Part shown: positions 1-7,534 of the stretch, piece after piece
Numbering within the stretch: position 1 is the first letter of the stretch
Layout: the number at the start of each line of letters is the position of its first letter
Origin: Bacteroidales bacterium UBA1757
GTDB taxonomy: Bacteria > Bacteroidota > Bacteroidia > Bacteroidales > UBA1402
DNA: 19,253 nt
Direction of reading: 5' to 3'
Assembly: GCA_002315625.1 (NCBI GenBank)
Contig: DCHH01000084.1
Coordinates: 13,335 to 32,587 of the forward strand
Position numbers and translations under genes: made by a program
The notes under the pieces: model-generated
Databases searched by the model: none
Seen by the model: only the letters and a program-made list of their open reading frames with translations
What the model was told of the DNA's origin: nothing

Positions 1-24
1 GTCTCGCTTATGCGAAACTCAAAT
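1..24. repeat. Copy of a dispersed palindromic (REP-like) repeat, cut by the edge
   Basis: The plus strand shows TCGCT, three variable bases, then GCGAAACTCAA (positions 4-22). The same arrangement, with the same 11-mer GCGAAACTCAA, occurs at 15316-15334 inside a perfect-armed hairpin. Here the inner arms TCGC and GCGA can pair, but the outer arm is lost off the left edge. Like the other copy, it sits at the 3' end of a gene. Confidence 0.5.
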
Positions 25-470
25 AGTTGACTTTCAATTATCTGCGCACACTGGCGGACATATTCCACGCAGGGGCGCTTATGATAGTACTCGGCCGTCC
101 GCTCAGAAGGGGCCGGGTCGGTCGAAGGCTTTTCTATTTTACCGGCAAGCAGTTCACCACAGATAATCGAGCCGTTTTCCTGCCTGAAGGCGGCGGCCAG
201 CTGCTGCACCATTGCATAGTTTGCAGTTTTAGCCTCATGGTCCGACGGATCGGTGCTGCCGTTGACCAGTCCGTTGACCATGAACATTCCGCTCACTGCA
301 CCGCACACCTGACGCATCCGTCCCATACCGCCGCCAAAGGAGGCCGAAAGCCTCAGAGCGGTATCCTTGTCGATTCCATAGAGGTCGGCGAATGCGGCAA
401 AAACCGACTGCGCACAATTGTACCCCTGCTGAAACAGGCTGACAGCCTTTTCTACACGATTCTCTTCCAT
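1..470 (-). CDS. C_GCAxxG_C_C family redox-type protein (3' end beyond left edge)
   Basis: The open frame starts at ATG 468-470 and runs off the left edge without a stop, giving 156 visible residues. It reads like the C_GCAxxG_C_C family: small bacterial proteins with a fixed set of cysteines, of uncertain biochemical role (a redox or metal function is usually suspected). Visible cysteines are C19 (YNCAQS), C56 (VCGAVSG), C104 (IICGE), C134 (RPCVEYV) and C141, and there is a glycine-rich FGGGMGRM stretch at 45-52. The family is usually about 140-150 residues, so nearly the whole protein is here. The start lies 8 bases after the PBP1A stop, so the two are probably co-transcribed. The last codons run into a palindromic repeat (positions 1-24), so the native C-terminus may have been altered. 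Family assignment is by motif reading; no function is claimed. Confidence 0.8.
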   Translation of the reverse strand, partial: MEENRVEKAVSLFQQGYNCAQSVFAAFADLYGIDKDTALRLSASFGGGMGRMRQVCGAVSGMFMVNGLVNGSTDPSDHEAKTANYAMVQQLAAAFRQENGSIICGELLAGKIEKPSTDPAPSERTAEYYHKRPCVEYVRQCAQIIESQLFEFRISE

Positions 471-478
471 AATAAAGA

Positions 479-2845
479 TTACAAATCATCAAAGATTCCT
501 TCTAACGACTCATTCTCAACAGGAGCAGTAGAAATTCCGCACGGAGTCAGGTAAGGCTCCGGGATGTAGAACGAATCCTGTTGGGAATAACCGAGCGTCG
601 GATCGGCATACACCTTATTCATATAGAGGGCCCAAATCGGCAAAGCCACGTTGGCGCCCTGGCCCTCGGTCATAAAGTCGAAATGGATGTCACGATCCTC
701 ACCGCCTCCCCACGCGCCGCTCACCAGCTTTGGAGTTATGCCCATGAACCAGCCGTCGGACTTGTTCTGGGTAGTTCCGGTCTTGCCTCCCATGTCTGCC
801 TTGATACCGTACTTGATGCGGATACGCACACCTGTACCCTCGTTTATGACAGCCCTCAGCATAGTCTCCATTTTGTAGCAGGTCTCCTCGCTGAACACCT
901 CGTACATCTGCGGAGAGAAATAGGAAATAACATTGCCGTCGTTGTCTTCGATACGGGTCACGAACATCGGAGAGACCCTGATTCCACCGTTAACAAAAGC
1001 GGTGTAGGCACTCACCATCTCCGCAAGGGAAATCTCACAAGAACCGAGACACAGTGAATAAACAGGGTCGAGATGGCCGCGTATGCCGAAGCTTCTCAGC
1101 ATCTTGACAAACGAATAGGGCGAAAGCTTGCTCATCAGGTAGGCCGAAATCCAGTTGTTTGAGTTGGCAAGTCCCCAGCGCAGGTTAACCATTTCACCCA
1201 CCATCTTGTCGCCCGAATTGCGGGGCGACCACGCCTCACCAGCTTCGGTCATAAGGGTAATCGGCTCGTTGCGCACCGGGTCGCAGGGGGAGAAGCCCTC
1301 CTCCATGGCCATTGTGTATAGGAACGGCTTAATTGTCGAACCCACCTGACGGCGGCCGGTCATAACCATATCATACTCGAACGGATTGAAGCTCACGCCG
1401 CCCACGTATGCCTTGACATAGCCGTTGTAGGGATCCATAGACACGAATCCGGCACGAAGGAAATGCTTGTGGTAGCGAATTGAGTCGAGGGGTGACATCA
1501 CCGTGTCAATCATACCGTTGTAAGAGAACACTTCCATTTCGATGGGGGTCGTGAAAACCTTGCGGATTTCCTGCTGGCTCATTCCGCTTTTGCGCAGAAT
1601 CCTATAGCGTTCGCTCTGCCTTGCACTCATCCACAGGATTGAATCCACTTCACGTGTTGTGAGATTGTTTGTGTATGGCGCATAGCTGCGACGGCTTTTC
1701 TCCTTGAAGAATTTAGGCTGCAAGTCCATCGCAATATGCTCATGCACAGCTTCTTCTGCATACTGTTGCATGCGGGAGTCGATGGTAGTGTAAATTTTCA
1801 GACCGTCAATGTAGAGGTTGTAGTCAGTTCCGTCAAGCTTTTTGTTTTTGTGGCACCATCCGAACAGCGGATTGGTTTCCCATGCCAAAGAGTCGTCCTG
1901 GAAGAGCTGGTCCTGCCACGAAGCATAATTCTTGCGGTCAGGTTTTGAATGGGTCATGGTCACACGCAGGTACTGACGGAAATAGGGGGCCAACCCTTCA
2001 GTATGGTCAACCTTCTGATAATCAAGTGTTATCGGCAATAATTTCAAAGAATCACAAGACTCAGAGTCAAGGAATCCGGCCACCCGCATCTGGTCGAGCA
2101 CCAGATTACGGCGCTCTAGGCTACGCTCCGGAAAACGGCGCGGATTGTAATAGGACGGGTTCTTGAACATGCCGGTCAGGGTTGCAGACTGCTCAGTGTT
2201 CAATGCATCCGGGGTAGTGTTGAAATAGACCTGAGATGCCGTCTTTATTCCCACGGCATTGTAGAGGAAGTCGAACTTGTTAAGGTACATCGTCAGGATT
2301 TCCTCCTTGGTGTAGAATTTCTCCAACTTCACGGCAATGACCCACTCAATAGGTTTCTGCAGAGCACGCTCGAAAATATTGTCGGCTGTCGGGGTGTAAA
2401 GTTGCTTAGCCAGCTGCTGTGTAAGGGTACTGCCGCCGCCCGCGCTCTTCTGCTGCAGGATTACTCGCTTGATGATAGCCCGGAACAGAGCCTTGAAATC
2501 GATACCAGAATGCTGTGTGAAACGGATATCCTCGGTGGCCAGCAATGCTTTGACCAAGTCGGGTGAGAGCTGGTTGTAATCGACATACACGCGGTTGTCG
2601 GTATCCTGATAATAGGTCGTCAACAACTTCCCGTCAGAGGTATAGACCTCCGAGGCGAACCTGTTTTTTGGGTTCTCCAGTTCTTCAATGGGAGGCATGT
2701 AACCTATCTTTCCATTGGAGATAAGGGAGAAAACCACTCCCAGGGCAATGACGCCAACGACAAACAGAGACCAAAAAACAGTCAGTGCTACAGTCAGTTT
2801 CGAGCGGCTGCCGGATGCTTTCCCCTTTTGCTTGTTTTTTGCCAT
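479..2845 (-). CDS. mrcA: Class A penicillin-binding protein 1A (transglycosylase/transpeptidase)
   Basis: A 788-residue bifunctional peptidoglycan synthase, anchored in the inner membrane, that polymerises glycan strands and cross-links stem peptides. A basic N-terminus is followed by one transmembrane segment (about 17-43). The glycosyltransferase 51 domain has E105 in the TEDIRFTQHSGID motif, GGGSTLTQQLAKQL at 136-149, and the KPIEW...KEEILTMYLN segment at 164-189. The transpeptidase domain has all three motifs: S503-TIK506, S562-NN564 and K688-TGT691. Length and domain order are normal for the family. I chose ATG at 2843-2845; a GTG two codons upstream (2849-2851) is also in frame but gives no better context. 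The next gene starts 8 bases downstream, and the upstream region is shared with a divergent flavin reductase-like gene. Bacteroidales often carry more than one class A enzyme, so the exact paralogue name is less certain than the function. Confidence 0.95.
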   Translation of the reverse strand: MAKNKQKGKASGSRSKLTVALTVFWSLFVVGVIALGVVFSLISNGKIGYMPPIEELENPKNRFASEVYTSDGKLLTTYYQDTDNRVYVDYNQLSPDLVKALLATEDIRFTQHSGIDFKALFRAIIKRVILQQKSAGGGSTLTQQLAKQLYTPTADNIFERALQKPIEWVIAVKLEKFYTKEEILTMYLNKFDFLYNAVGIKTASQVYFNTTPDALNTEQSATLTGMFKNPSYYNPRRFPERSLERRNLVLDQMRVAGFLDSESCDSLKLLPITLDYQKVDHTEGLAPYFRQYLRVTMTHSKPDRKNYASWQDQLFQDDSLAWETNPLFGWCHKNKKLDGTDYNLYIDGLKIYTTIDSRMQQYAEEAVHEHIAMDLQPKFFKEKSRRSYAPYTNNLTTREVDSILWMSARQSERYRILRKSGMSQQEIRKVFTTPIEMEVFSYNGMIDTVMSPLDSIRYHKHFLRAGFVSMDPYNGYVKAYVGGVSFNPFEYDMVMTGRRQVGSTIKPFLYTMAMEEGFSPCDPVRNEPITLMTEAGEAWSPRNSGDKMVGEMVNLRWGLANSNNWISAYLMSKLSPYSFVKMLRSFGIRGHLDPVYSLCLGSCEISLAEMVSAYTAFVNGGIRVSPMFVTRIEDNDGNVISYFSPQMYEVFSEETCYKMETMLRAVINEGTGVRIRIKYGIKADMGGKTGTTQNKSDGWFMGITPKLVSGAWGGGEDRDIHFDFMTEGQGANVALPIWALYMNKVYADPTLGYSQQDSFYIPEPYLTPCGISTAPVENESLEGIFDDL

Positions 2846-2874
2846 GGACACCTGATTTTTTACATGTAAAAATG

Positions 2875-2906
2875 CTTGCTAGGAATTGGCAAAAGTAATA
2901 ATTTTG
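2875..2906 (+). promoter_or_regulatory. Candidate Bacteroidetes-type promoter for the flavin reductase-glyA pair
   Basis: TAATTTTG at 2899-2906 fits the TAnnTTTG -7 element exactly. CTTG at 2875-2878 is a near match to the TTTG -33 element, with a 20-base spacer. The expected transcription start is about 20 bases before the ATG at 2932. Confidence 0.5.
2890..2897 (-). promoter_or_regulatory. Candidate -7 element for the PBP1A gene
   Basis: On the minus strand these bases read TACTTTTG, an exact TAnnTTTG match, about 45 bases before the PBP1A start. No clear TTTG lies at the expected -33 distance, so support is partial. The element abuts the opposite-strand -7 element with one base between them, so the two polymerase sites would overlap. 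Confidence 0.4.
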
Positions 2907-2931
2907 CGGGAAATAAAAAAGGCATCCAATT

Positions 2932-3507
2932 ATGGCAAAACAGCAGTGGAAACCAGGGACAATGATATACCCATTGCCGGCTGTCCTGGTGACTTGCGGT
3001 GCCACCCCCGAGCAGTACAACCTCATTACAGTAGCCTGGACCGGCACCATCTGCAGTGAACCGGCAATGTGCTACATCTCCGTCCGTCGCGAGCGCCACT
3101 CCTACGACATCATACGAAGCAACATGGAGTTCGTCATCAACCTGACGACCGAAGAGCTGGCCCGCGCAACCGACTGGTGCGGCGTACGAAGCGGCAGCAA
3201 GTTCGACAAGTTCAAGGAGATGAACCTCACTCCCGCCCCTGCCACATACGTCAAGGCCCCGCTCCTTGCCGAGTCGCCAGTCAACATCGAATGCCGGGTC
3301 AAGGAAATCATAAGTCTGGGCTCGCACGACATGTTTATCGCCGAGGTTCTCACGGTTCACGCCGATGAAAGCCTGATAGACCCGGCCACAGGCAAGTTTG
3401 ACCTCGAGAAGGCCCGGCTGCTTGTCTATTCTCACGGTAACTATTACGGTATTGGCAGCCCCATCGGCAAGTTCGGCTGGTCGGTGGAGAAACCCAAAGA
3501 CAAATAA
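2932..3507 (+). CDS. Flavin reductase-like FMN-binding domain protein
   Basis: A 191-residue protein that reads like the flavin reductase (DIM6/NTAB-type) family, small soluble split-barrel proteins that bind FMN and often supply reduced flavin or act as NAD(P)H:flavin oxidoreductases. The typical N-terminal pattern is visible: PLPAVLVTCG (14-23), then NLITVAWTGTICSEP (30-44) and the CYISVRRERHSYDII segment (47-61), followed by EFVINLTTEELA. The C-terminal half carries the second barrel portion and YYGIGSPIGKFGW. Length is normal. A candidate promoter lies just upstream, and glyA starts 34 bases after the stop with no terminator between, so the two may be co-transcribed. The actual substrate partner cannot be read from the sequence. 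Confidence 0.85.
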   Translation: MAKQQWKPGTMIYPLPAVLVTCGATPEQYNLITVAWTGTICSEPAMCYISVRRERHSYDIIRSNMEFVINLTTEELARATDWCGVRSGSKFDKFKEMNLTPAPATYVKAPLLAESPVNIECRVKEIISLGSHDMFIAEVLTVHADESLIDPATGKFDLEKARLLVYSHGNYYGIGSPIGKFGWSVEKPKDK

Positions 3508-3541
3508 GACATATTCTACCAACAAACAATAAACTTCAATC

Positions 3542-4822
3542 ATGAAAAGAGATCAAGCCGTTTTCGATCTGATCGAAAAAGAGCATCAGCGCCAGCAGAA
3601 AGGCATCGAACTGATTGCCTCTGAGAATTTTGTAAGCGACCAGGTAATGCAGGCCATGGGGTCGTGTATGACCAACAAATACGCCGAAGGCTACAGCGGC
3701 CACCGCTACTACGGAGGTTGCGAAGTTGTCGATGAGAGCGAGACCCTTGCCATCGAGCGGCTGAAAAAGCTCTACAATGCCGAGTATGTCAACGTTCAGC
3801 CCCACTCAGGCGCACAGGCAAATGCAGCGGCATTCCTCTCGGTACTCAATCCTGGCGACAAGTTCCTCGGACTCAACCTTTCACACGGCGGTCACCTGTC
3901 GCACGGTTCGCCAGTCAACTTCTCCGGTCTCCTGTTCCAGGCCTTCGAGTACAATGTCCGCGAAGATACCGGTCGCGTAGATTACGACCAGATGGAGGAG
4001 GTAGCCCTCAGGGAGCGTCCGCGCCTTATCATTGGCGGTGCTTCGGCCTACAGCCGCGAATGGGACTATGCCCGTATGCGCGACATTGCCGACAAAATCG
4101 GTGCCGTTCTGATGATTGACATGGCTCATCCCGCCGGTCTTATCGCAGCCGGTCTTCTCAACAACCCGCTGGAGTATGCCCACATAGTCACTTCCACCAC
4201 CCACAAGACCCTTCGCGGACCGCGTGGCGGTATCATCCTGCTGGGAAAGGATTTCGAGAACTGGTGGGGCAAGAAGACTCCGAAGGGTGCCACCAAACTT
4301 ATGTCACAGCTTATCGACTCGGCCGTATTCCCCGGCATCCAGGGAGGCCCGCTCGAGCACGTCATCGCAGCCAAGGCCGTTGCTTTCGGCGAAGCCCTTC
4401 AGCCAGAGTTCAAGACCTACCAGGAGCAGGTGAAAAAGAACGCTGCCGTTCTGGCCAAAGCTTTCATGGAAAAAGGCTACAAGGTCATCTCCGGAGGTAC
4501 CGACAACCACTCAATGCTGATTGACCTCCGTCCCAAGTTCCCGGAACTGACCGGAAAGGTTGCCGAGAACGCCCTCATACAGGCCGACATCACAATCAAC
4601 AAGAACATGGTTCCATTCGACAGCCGTTCACCGTTCCAGACCTCTGGTATCCGCGTCGGTTCACCGGCCATGACCACCCGTGGCGCCAAGGAGGACCTTA
4701 TGCTCCAGATTGTTGACTGGATGGACGAAGTAATGTCACACCCCACCGACGAGACCGTAATCAAGGCAGTCCGCGGCAAAGTCAACGAAACCATGGCCGC
4801 CTATCCGATGTTCGCCTATTGA
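3542..4822 (+). CDS. glyA: Serine hydroxymethyltransferase
   Basis: A 426-residue PLP-dependent enzyme that interconverts serine and glycine with tetrahydrofolate, the main source of one-carbon units in the cytoplasm. Diagnostic sequence includes IASENFVS (25-32), YAEGYSGHRYYGG (48-59), the DMAH PLP-binding motif (193-196), and the Schiff-base lysine K222 in TSTTHKTLRGPRGG (217-230), followed by FPGIQGGPLEH. Length is normal and no catalytic motif is missing. It follows the flavin reductase-like gene by 34 bases and ends 16 bases before a strong terminator hairpin. The coding sequence is GC-rich (one hand-counted 60-base line, 4021-4080, is 62% G+C), which contrasts with the kinase at 15422-16270. 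Confidence 0.98.
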   Translation: MKRDQAVFDLIEKEHQRQQKGIELIASENFVSDQVMQAMGSCMTNKYAEGYSGHRYYGGCEVVDESETLAIERLKKLYNAEYVNVQPHSGAQANAAAFLSVLNPGDKFLGLNLSHGGHLSHGSPVNFSGLLFQAFEYNVREDTGRVDYDQMEEVALRERPRLIIGGASAYSREWDYARMRDIADKIGAVLMIDMAHPAGLIAAGLLNNPLEYAHIVTSTTHKTLRGPRGGIILLGKDFENWWGKKTPKGATKLMSQLIDSAVFPGIQGGPLEHVIAAKAVAFGEALQPEFKTYQEQVKKNAAVLAKAFMEKGYKVISGGTDNHSMLIDLRPKFPELTGKVAENALIQADITINKNMVPFDSRSPFQTSGIRVGSPAMTTRGAKEDLMLQIVDWMDEVMSHPTDETVIKAVRGKVNETMAAYPMFAY

Positions 4823-4838
4823 TTTCACACAACAATAG

Positions 4839-4880
4839 AAAAGCCCGCCCGAAAGTGATTCAGGCGGGCTTTTTATTTTT
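4839..4880. terminator. Bidirectional Rho-independent terminator between glyA and the HU-SPOR gene
   Basis: An 11-base-pair stem, AAAAGCCCGCC (4839-4849) with GGCGGGCTTTT (4863-4873), encloses a 13-base loop. It is followed by a T-rich tail on the plus strand and preceded by A residues that give a T-run on the minus strand. It sits between two convergent genes and should stop transcription both ways. Confidence 0.9.
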
Positions 4881-4890
4881 CAACCGTCAG

Positions 4891-5856
4891 TTATAAGACT
4901 TTTCCGGAGGTGACCCAGGCTTTCGAGTAGTCGGGGTAATCTGAGCGGAAGGAGGCTATGCGGACCGTTGCTTCCTCTTTTGTGGCATATCCTTCGGCAA
5001 ATACACGATAGCGTTCTCCTCCAATTGCAATACCTGATGATGGGAAAACCGTCGTCAAATGTTTTCTTTGAATATAGCGCTCAGCCTCCTCACGTGTCGC
5101 GAAACTTGCAACGATAAGGAGATAATTGCGTTCCGACTTGTTCAATGATGTCACGTTGCCGACTGCAACCTGCTCCGGCGCGGATTCCTTTGCTGATGGC
5201 AGCTGTAGTTCTATTGCCGGCTCAGGCAGACGGTTTATGTGTTGTGAAATTGTGCACGGTGAGAAAATCGAGGCGCTGCTGATGGACGGCTCGCCCTGCT
5301 GGAGCGGGCGTGACGGAAGAGCAACGGCCAGAGCCAGGCATGCCGCCACCGAAACGGCCCATTTCCATAATGTAATGTCAACGACTGGGGCTTCGTTCTC
5401 CGACTTTTCAGAATGCCTGCCCGAAGGCTGAATCTTTTCAATGGGCAGGCAGGTAACAGGTTCCAGACCGAAGGCATCAGCATCCAGCGAAATGTTCGCA
5501 ACAGGCATGAAAATCAGACGCCCGTCCTGAGTCTGTTTCAGGGAACCGATGTTGCCCAACTGGAGCGATTCGCCAGCTGACAAGTGCTCACTAATCTCAG
5601 CAACAGCCTGACGGACAGACTGGTTTGCCTCATTGTACGAGACTCCGTTCTCCTGAATGTATGCCTGTATAAGCAGTCCGTCGTTGAAAGTCAGCTGGGA
5701 ATTGAAACTGACCTGACGGTATGAAGGAAATATGCTATTTGAGGCCTCATCATATTGCGCCTCTGTCGGGTTCATTAGAAAGCCGCCAAGCCCCGGTACT
5801 ACGACACAGTCGTGGCACGAGAGAAGAGCTTCTATTTTACTGACGAGTTGTCGCAT
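4891..5856 (-). CDS. CCDC81-type HU domain protein with membrane anchor and SPOR domain
   Basis: A 321-residue protein with Bacteroidetes-typical architecture. An N-terminal pair of HU-like domains of the CCDC81 type spans about 1-130 (IEALLSCHDCVVVPGLGGF, 8-26). Then come an acidic/polar linker, one transmembrane helix (LWKWAVSVAACLALAVAL, 163-180), a long low-complexity periplasmic linker, and a C-terminal SPOR domain (about 243-321; YLLIVASFATREEAERYI then YRVFAEGYATKEEA). SPOR domains bind denuded peptidoglycan at division sites. HU folds bind DNA in other proteins, so this layout could link nucleoid and septum, but that is inference. I chose ATG at 5854-5856 because the HU domain begins there and the alternative ATG at 5901 would put coding sequence through a hairpin. 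It is last in the bamD-to-pgk run, 66 bases after pgk. Confidence 0.85.
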   Translation of the reverse strand: MRQLVSKIEALLSCHDCVVVPGLGGFLMNPTEAQYDEASNSIFPSYRQVSFNSQLTFNDGLLIQAYIQENGVSYNEANQSVRQAVAEISEHLSAGESLQLGNIGSLKQTQDGRLIFMPVANISLDADAFGLEPVTCLPIEKIQPSGRHSEKSENEAPVVDITLWKWAVSVAACLALAVALPSRPLQQGEPSISSASIFSPCTISQHINRLPEPAIELQLPSAKESAPEQVAVGNVTSLNKSERNYLLIVASFATREEAERYIQRKHLTTVFPSSGIAIGGERYRVFAEGYATKEEATVRIASFRSDYPDYSKAWVTSGKVL

Positions 5857-5875
5857 GATGAGTTGAAATTTGTGA

Positions 5876-5902
5876 TATGCCCGGACAACCAAGCCGGGCA
5901 TA
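5876..5902 (-). other. Intercistronic hairpin between pgk and the HU-SPOR gene
   Basis: A perfect 9-base-pair stem, TATGCCCGG (5876-5884) with CCGGGCATA (5894-5902), has a 9-base loop and lies 20 bases after the pgk stop. No T-run follows on the minus strand, so it is not a standard terminator. It may stabilise the 3' end of pgk mRNA or reduce downstream expression. Confidence 0.5.
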
Positions 5903-5922
5903 CCTTATAATAAAGGGATATG

Positions 5923-7179
5923 TCAGCCCTTGATAGCAGCGATACCGGGAAGCACCTTGCCTTCGATAGCCTCAAGCAGGGCACCACCACCAGTCGAAAC
6001 GTAGCTGACAGCGTCGGCCATACCGAACTTGTTGACGCAGGCAACAGAGTCACCACCGCCTACCAGCGAGAAGGCGCCGGCCTTGGTAGCCTCAACGATA
6101 GCCTCAGCAACAGCCCTCGAACCCTTGGCGAAATTGTCGAACTCAAAGACACCGGCAGGGCCGTTCCACAGAATGGTCTTGGCGCCCTTAATAGCTTCGG
6201 CGAACATTTTCTGTGATTCAGGACCGATGTCCAGACCTTCCCAACCTTCAGGAATGTTCTTGCTGGGAACCAGCTGTGTATTGGCATCGTTCGAGAAAGC
6301 GTCGGCAGCAATGGTATCGCAGGCAAGCACCAGCTTGACACCCTTTTCCTTGGCCTTAGCCATGATGTCGAGGGCCAGGTCAAGCTTGTCTTCCTCACAG
6401 ATCGAATTACCGACAGTGCCACCCATAGCCTTCATAAAGGTGTAGGTCATACCACCAGTCAGAATCAGGGTATCAACCTTACCGAGCAGGTTCTCGATGA
6501 TGTCAATCTTGGTGGAAACCTTCGAACCTCCCATGATGGCGACGAAAGGACGGACGGTGTTGCTCATGACCTTGTCAACAGCAACAACCTCCTTATTCAT
6601 AAGGTAACCGAACATCTTGTTGTCGGCATCGAAATAATCGGCAATCAGAGCCGTTGAAGCGTGTGCGCGGTGAGCGGTACCGAAAGCATCGTTCACATAG
6701 CAGTCAGCGTATGAAGCCAGCTTCTTGGTGAATTCCTTCTGTGAAGCCTTGACAGCTTTCTTGGCAGCGGCCTTCTCCTCGTCGGTGGCATCTTCAGCCA
6801 GTCCGCGTGGCTTTCCTTCCTCTTCAGCATAGAAGCGGAGGTTCTCGAGCAGCAGGGCCTGACCTGGCTTGAGGGCGGCCACTTCGGCATCAGCCTTCTG
6901 GCAGTCGGCAGCAAAAGCTACGGGAACACCGAGGCATTCGGCAACATGAGCCTGGATGCACTTCAGCGAGTACTTGGGATCCGGATTTTTTTGGGGACGG
7001 CCCATGTGTGAAGCCATGATGAGCATACCACCGTCAGCGATGATTTTCTTGAGGGTGGGCATGGCGGCACGGATACGGGTGTCGTCAGTGATGTTAAGGT
7101 TTTCATCAACAGGCACATTGAAATCGACACGGACGAATGCCTTCTTGCCTGCAAAATTGTAATTGTCAATTGTTTGCAT
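5923..7179 (-). CDS. pgk: Phosphoglycerate kinase
   Basis: A 418-residue cytoplasmic glycolytic enzyme that transfers phosphate from 1,3-bisphosphoglycerate to ADP. Diagnostic sequence: FVRVDFNVP (15-23), SHMGRP (57-62), NDAFGTAHRAHAS, the hinge/active-site region FVAIMGGSKVSTK, NGPAGVFEF, and the C-terminal nucleotide-binding GGGDSVA. Length is normal. The ATG at 7177-7179 begins the conserved N-terminus; an upstream in-frame ATG at 7230 would overlap the end of the rhamnose mutarotase gene and adds 17 residues with no family resemblance. An Ala/Lys/Glu-rich stretch (DATDEEKAAAKKAVKAS) lies before the NDAFGTAHR motif. It follows the mutarotase gene by 25 bases in the bamD-led run. Confidence 0.97.
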   Translation of the reverse strand: MQTIDNYNFAGKKAFVRVDFNVPVDENLNITDDTRIRAAMPTLKKIIADGGMLIMASHMGRPQKNPDPKYSLKCIQAHVAECLGVPVAFAADCQKADAEVAALKPGQALLLENLRFYAEEEGKPRGLAEDATDEEKAAAKKAVKASQKEFTKKLASYADCYVNDAFGTAHRAHASTALIADYFDADNKMFGYLMNKEVVAVDKVMSNTVRPFVAIMGGSKVSTKIDIIENLLGKVDTLILTGGMTYTFMKAMGGTVGNSICEEDKLDLALDIMAKAKEKGVKLVLACDTIAADAFSNDANTQLVPSKNIPEGWEGLDIGPESQKMFAEAIKGAKTILWNGPAGVFEFDNFAKGSRAVAEAIVEATKAGAFSLVGGGDSVACVNKFGMADAVSYVSTGGGALLEAIEGKVLPGIAAIKG

Positions 7180-7204
7180 ATTGGTATGAATAAAAGTTTT
7201 GTTG

Positions 7205-7519
7205 TTACGGAAGATAGAACATCTCCTCAAGGGGAATTGAAACCGGCGAGTTGTCGGGGTTCACAGCCATGATGTCGGCCATGTAGTCCCACCATTTCTG
7301 CTGGATTTCATTGCCTCCAAGGTCCTGGGAGCCTTGCTCACCGGCTACATCCTGAACGGCAAAAAGGGTATTGGTCTCCTCGTCGAGGAAAATCGAATAG
7401 TTGCTCACCCCTGAATCTTTGATAAGCTTAGCCACCTCGGGCCAGATTTCGGCATGACGCCTTTTGTACTCCTCCTTCATGCCCGGAGTCATCTTCATCT
7501 TGAATGCCAACCGCTTCAT
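7205..7519 (-). CDS. rhaM: L-rhamnose mutarotase
   Basis: A 104-residue small dimeric enzyme that interconverts the alpha and beta anomers of L-rhamnose, feeding rhamnose isomerase. Family marks are the N-terminal RLAFKMKMTPGMKEEYKRRH with H22 (the catalytic histidine by family analogy), AEIWPE (23-28), SNYSIFLDEETNTLFAVQ (39-56) and the WWDYMADIM motif (76-84). Length is exactly that of the family. The context is unusual: it lies between a DUF4293 membrane protein gene (15 bases upstream) and pgk, with no rhamnose isomerase, kinase or aldolase visible in the window. The only other possible rhamnose-linked gene here is the YetA/PL26-like lyase 3.7 kb away. A role in the cell's own rhamnose metabolism is possible but not shown. 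Confidence 0.92.
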   Translation of the reverse strand: MKRLAFKMKMTPGMKEEYKRRHAEIWPEVAKLIKDSGVSNYSIFLDEETNTLFAVQDVAGEQGSQDLGGNEIQQKWWDYMADIMAVNPDNSPVSIPLEEMFYLP

Positions 7520-7534
7520 ATTCTTTATATTAAT

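Noticed and set aside
235..492. An 85-codon minus-strand frame at the left edge
   Set aside because: The neighbouring frame from ATG 468-470 gives the cysteine-patterned C_GCAxxG_C_C protein and is open to the edge, so this one is the shadow.
2846..2851. GTG start two codons upstream for PBP1A
   Set aside because: The ATG at 2843-2845 is a stronger start codon and the two added residues bring no family similarity.
2860..3543. A 227-codon open frame on the minus strand opposite the flavin reductase-like gene
   Set aside because: It lies wholly antisense to a gene with clear family motifs, shows no recognisable domain, and is explained by GC-rich codon bias opening the opposite frame.
5857..5901. 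Longer N-terminus for the HU-SPOR protein
   Set aside because: The extra codons are made of a perfect intercistronic hairpin and precede the conserved HU domain start.
7180..7230. Longer N-terminus for phosphoglycerate kinase
   Set aside because: It overlaps the end of rhaM and adds residues unlike the family; the conserved N-terminus begins at the ATG at 7177-7179.
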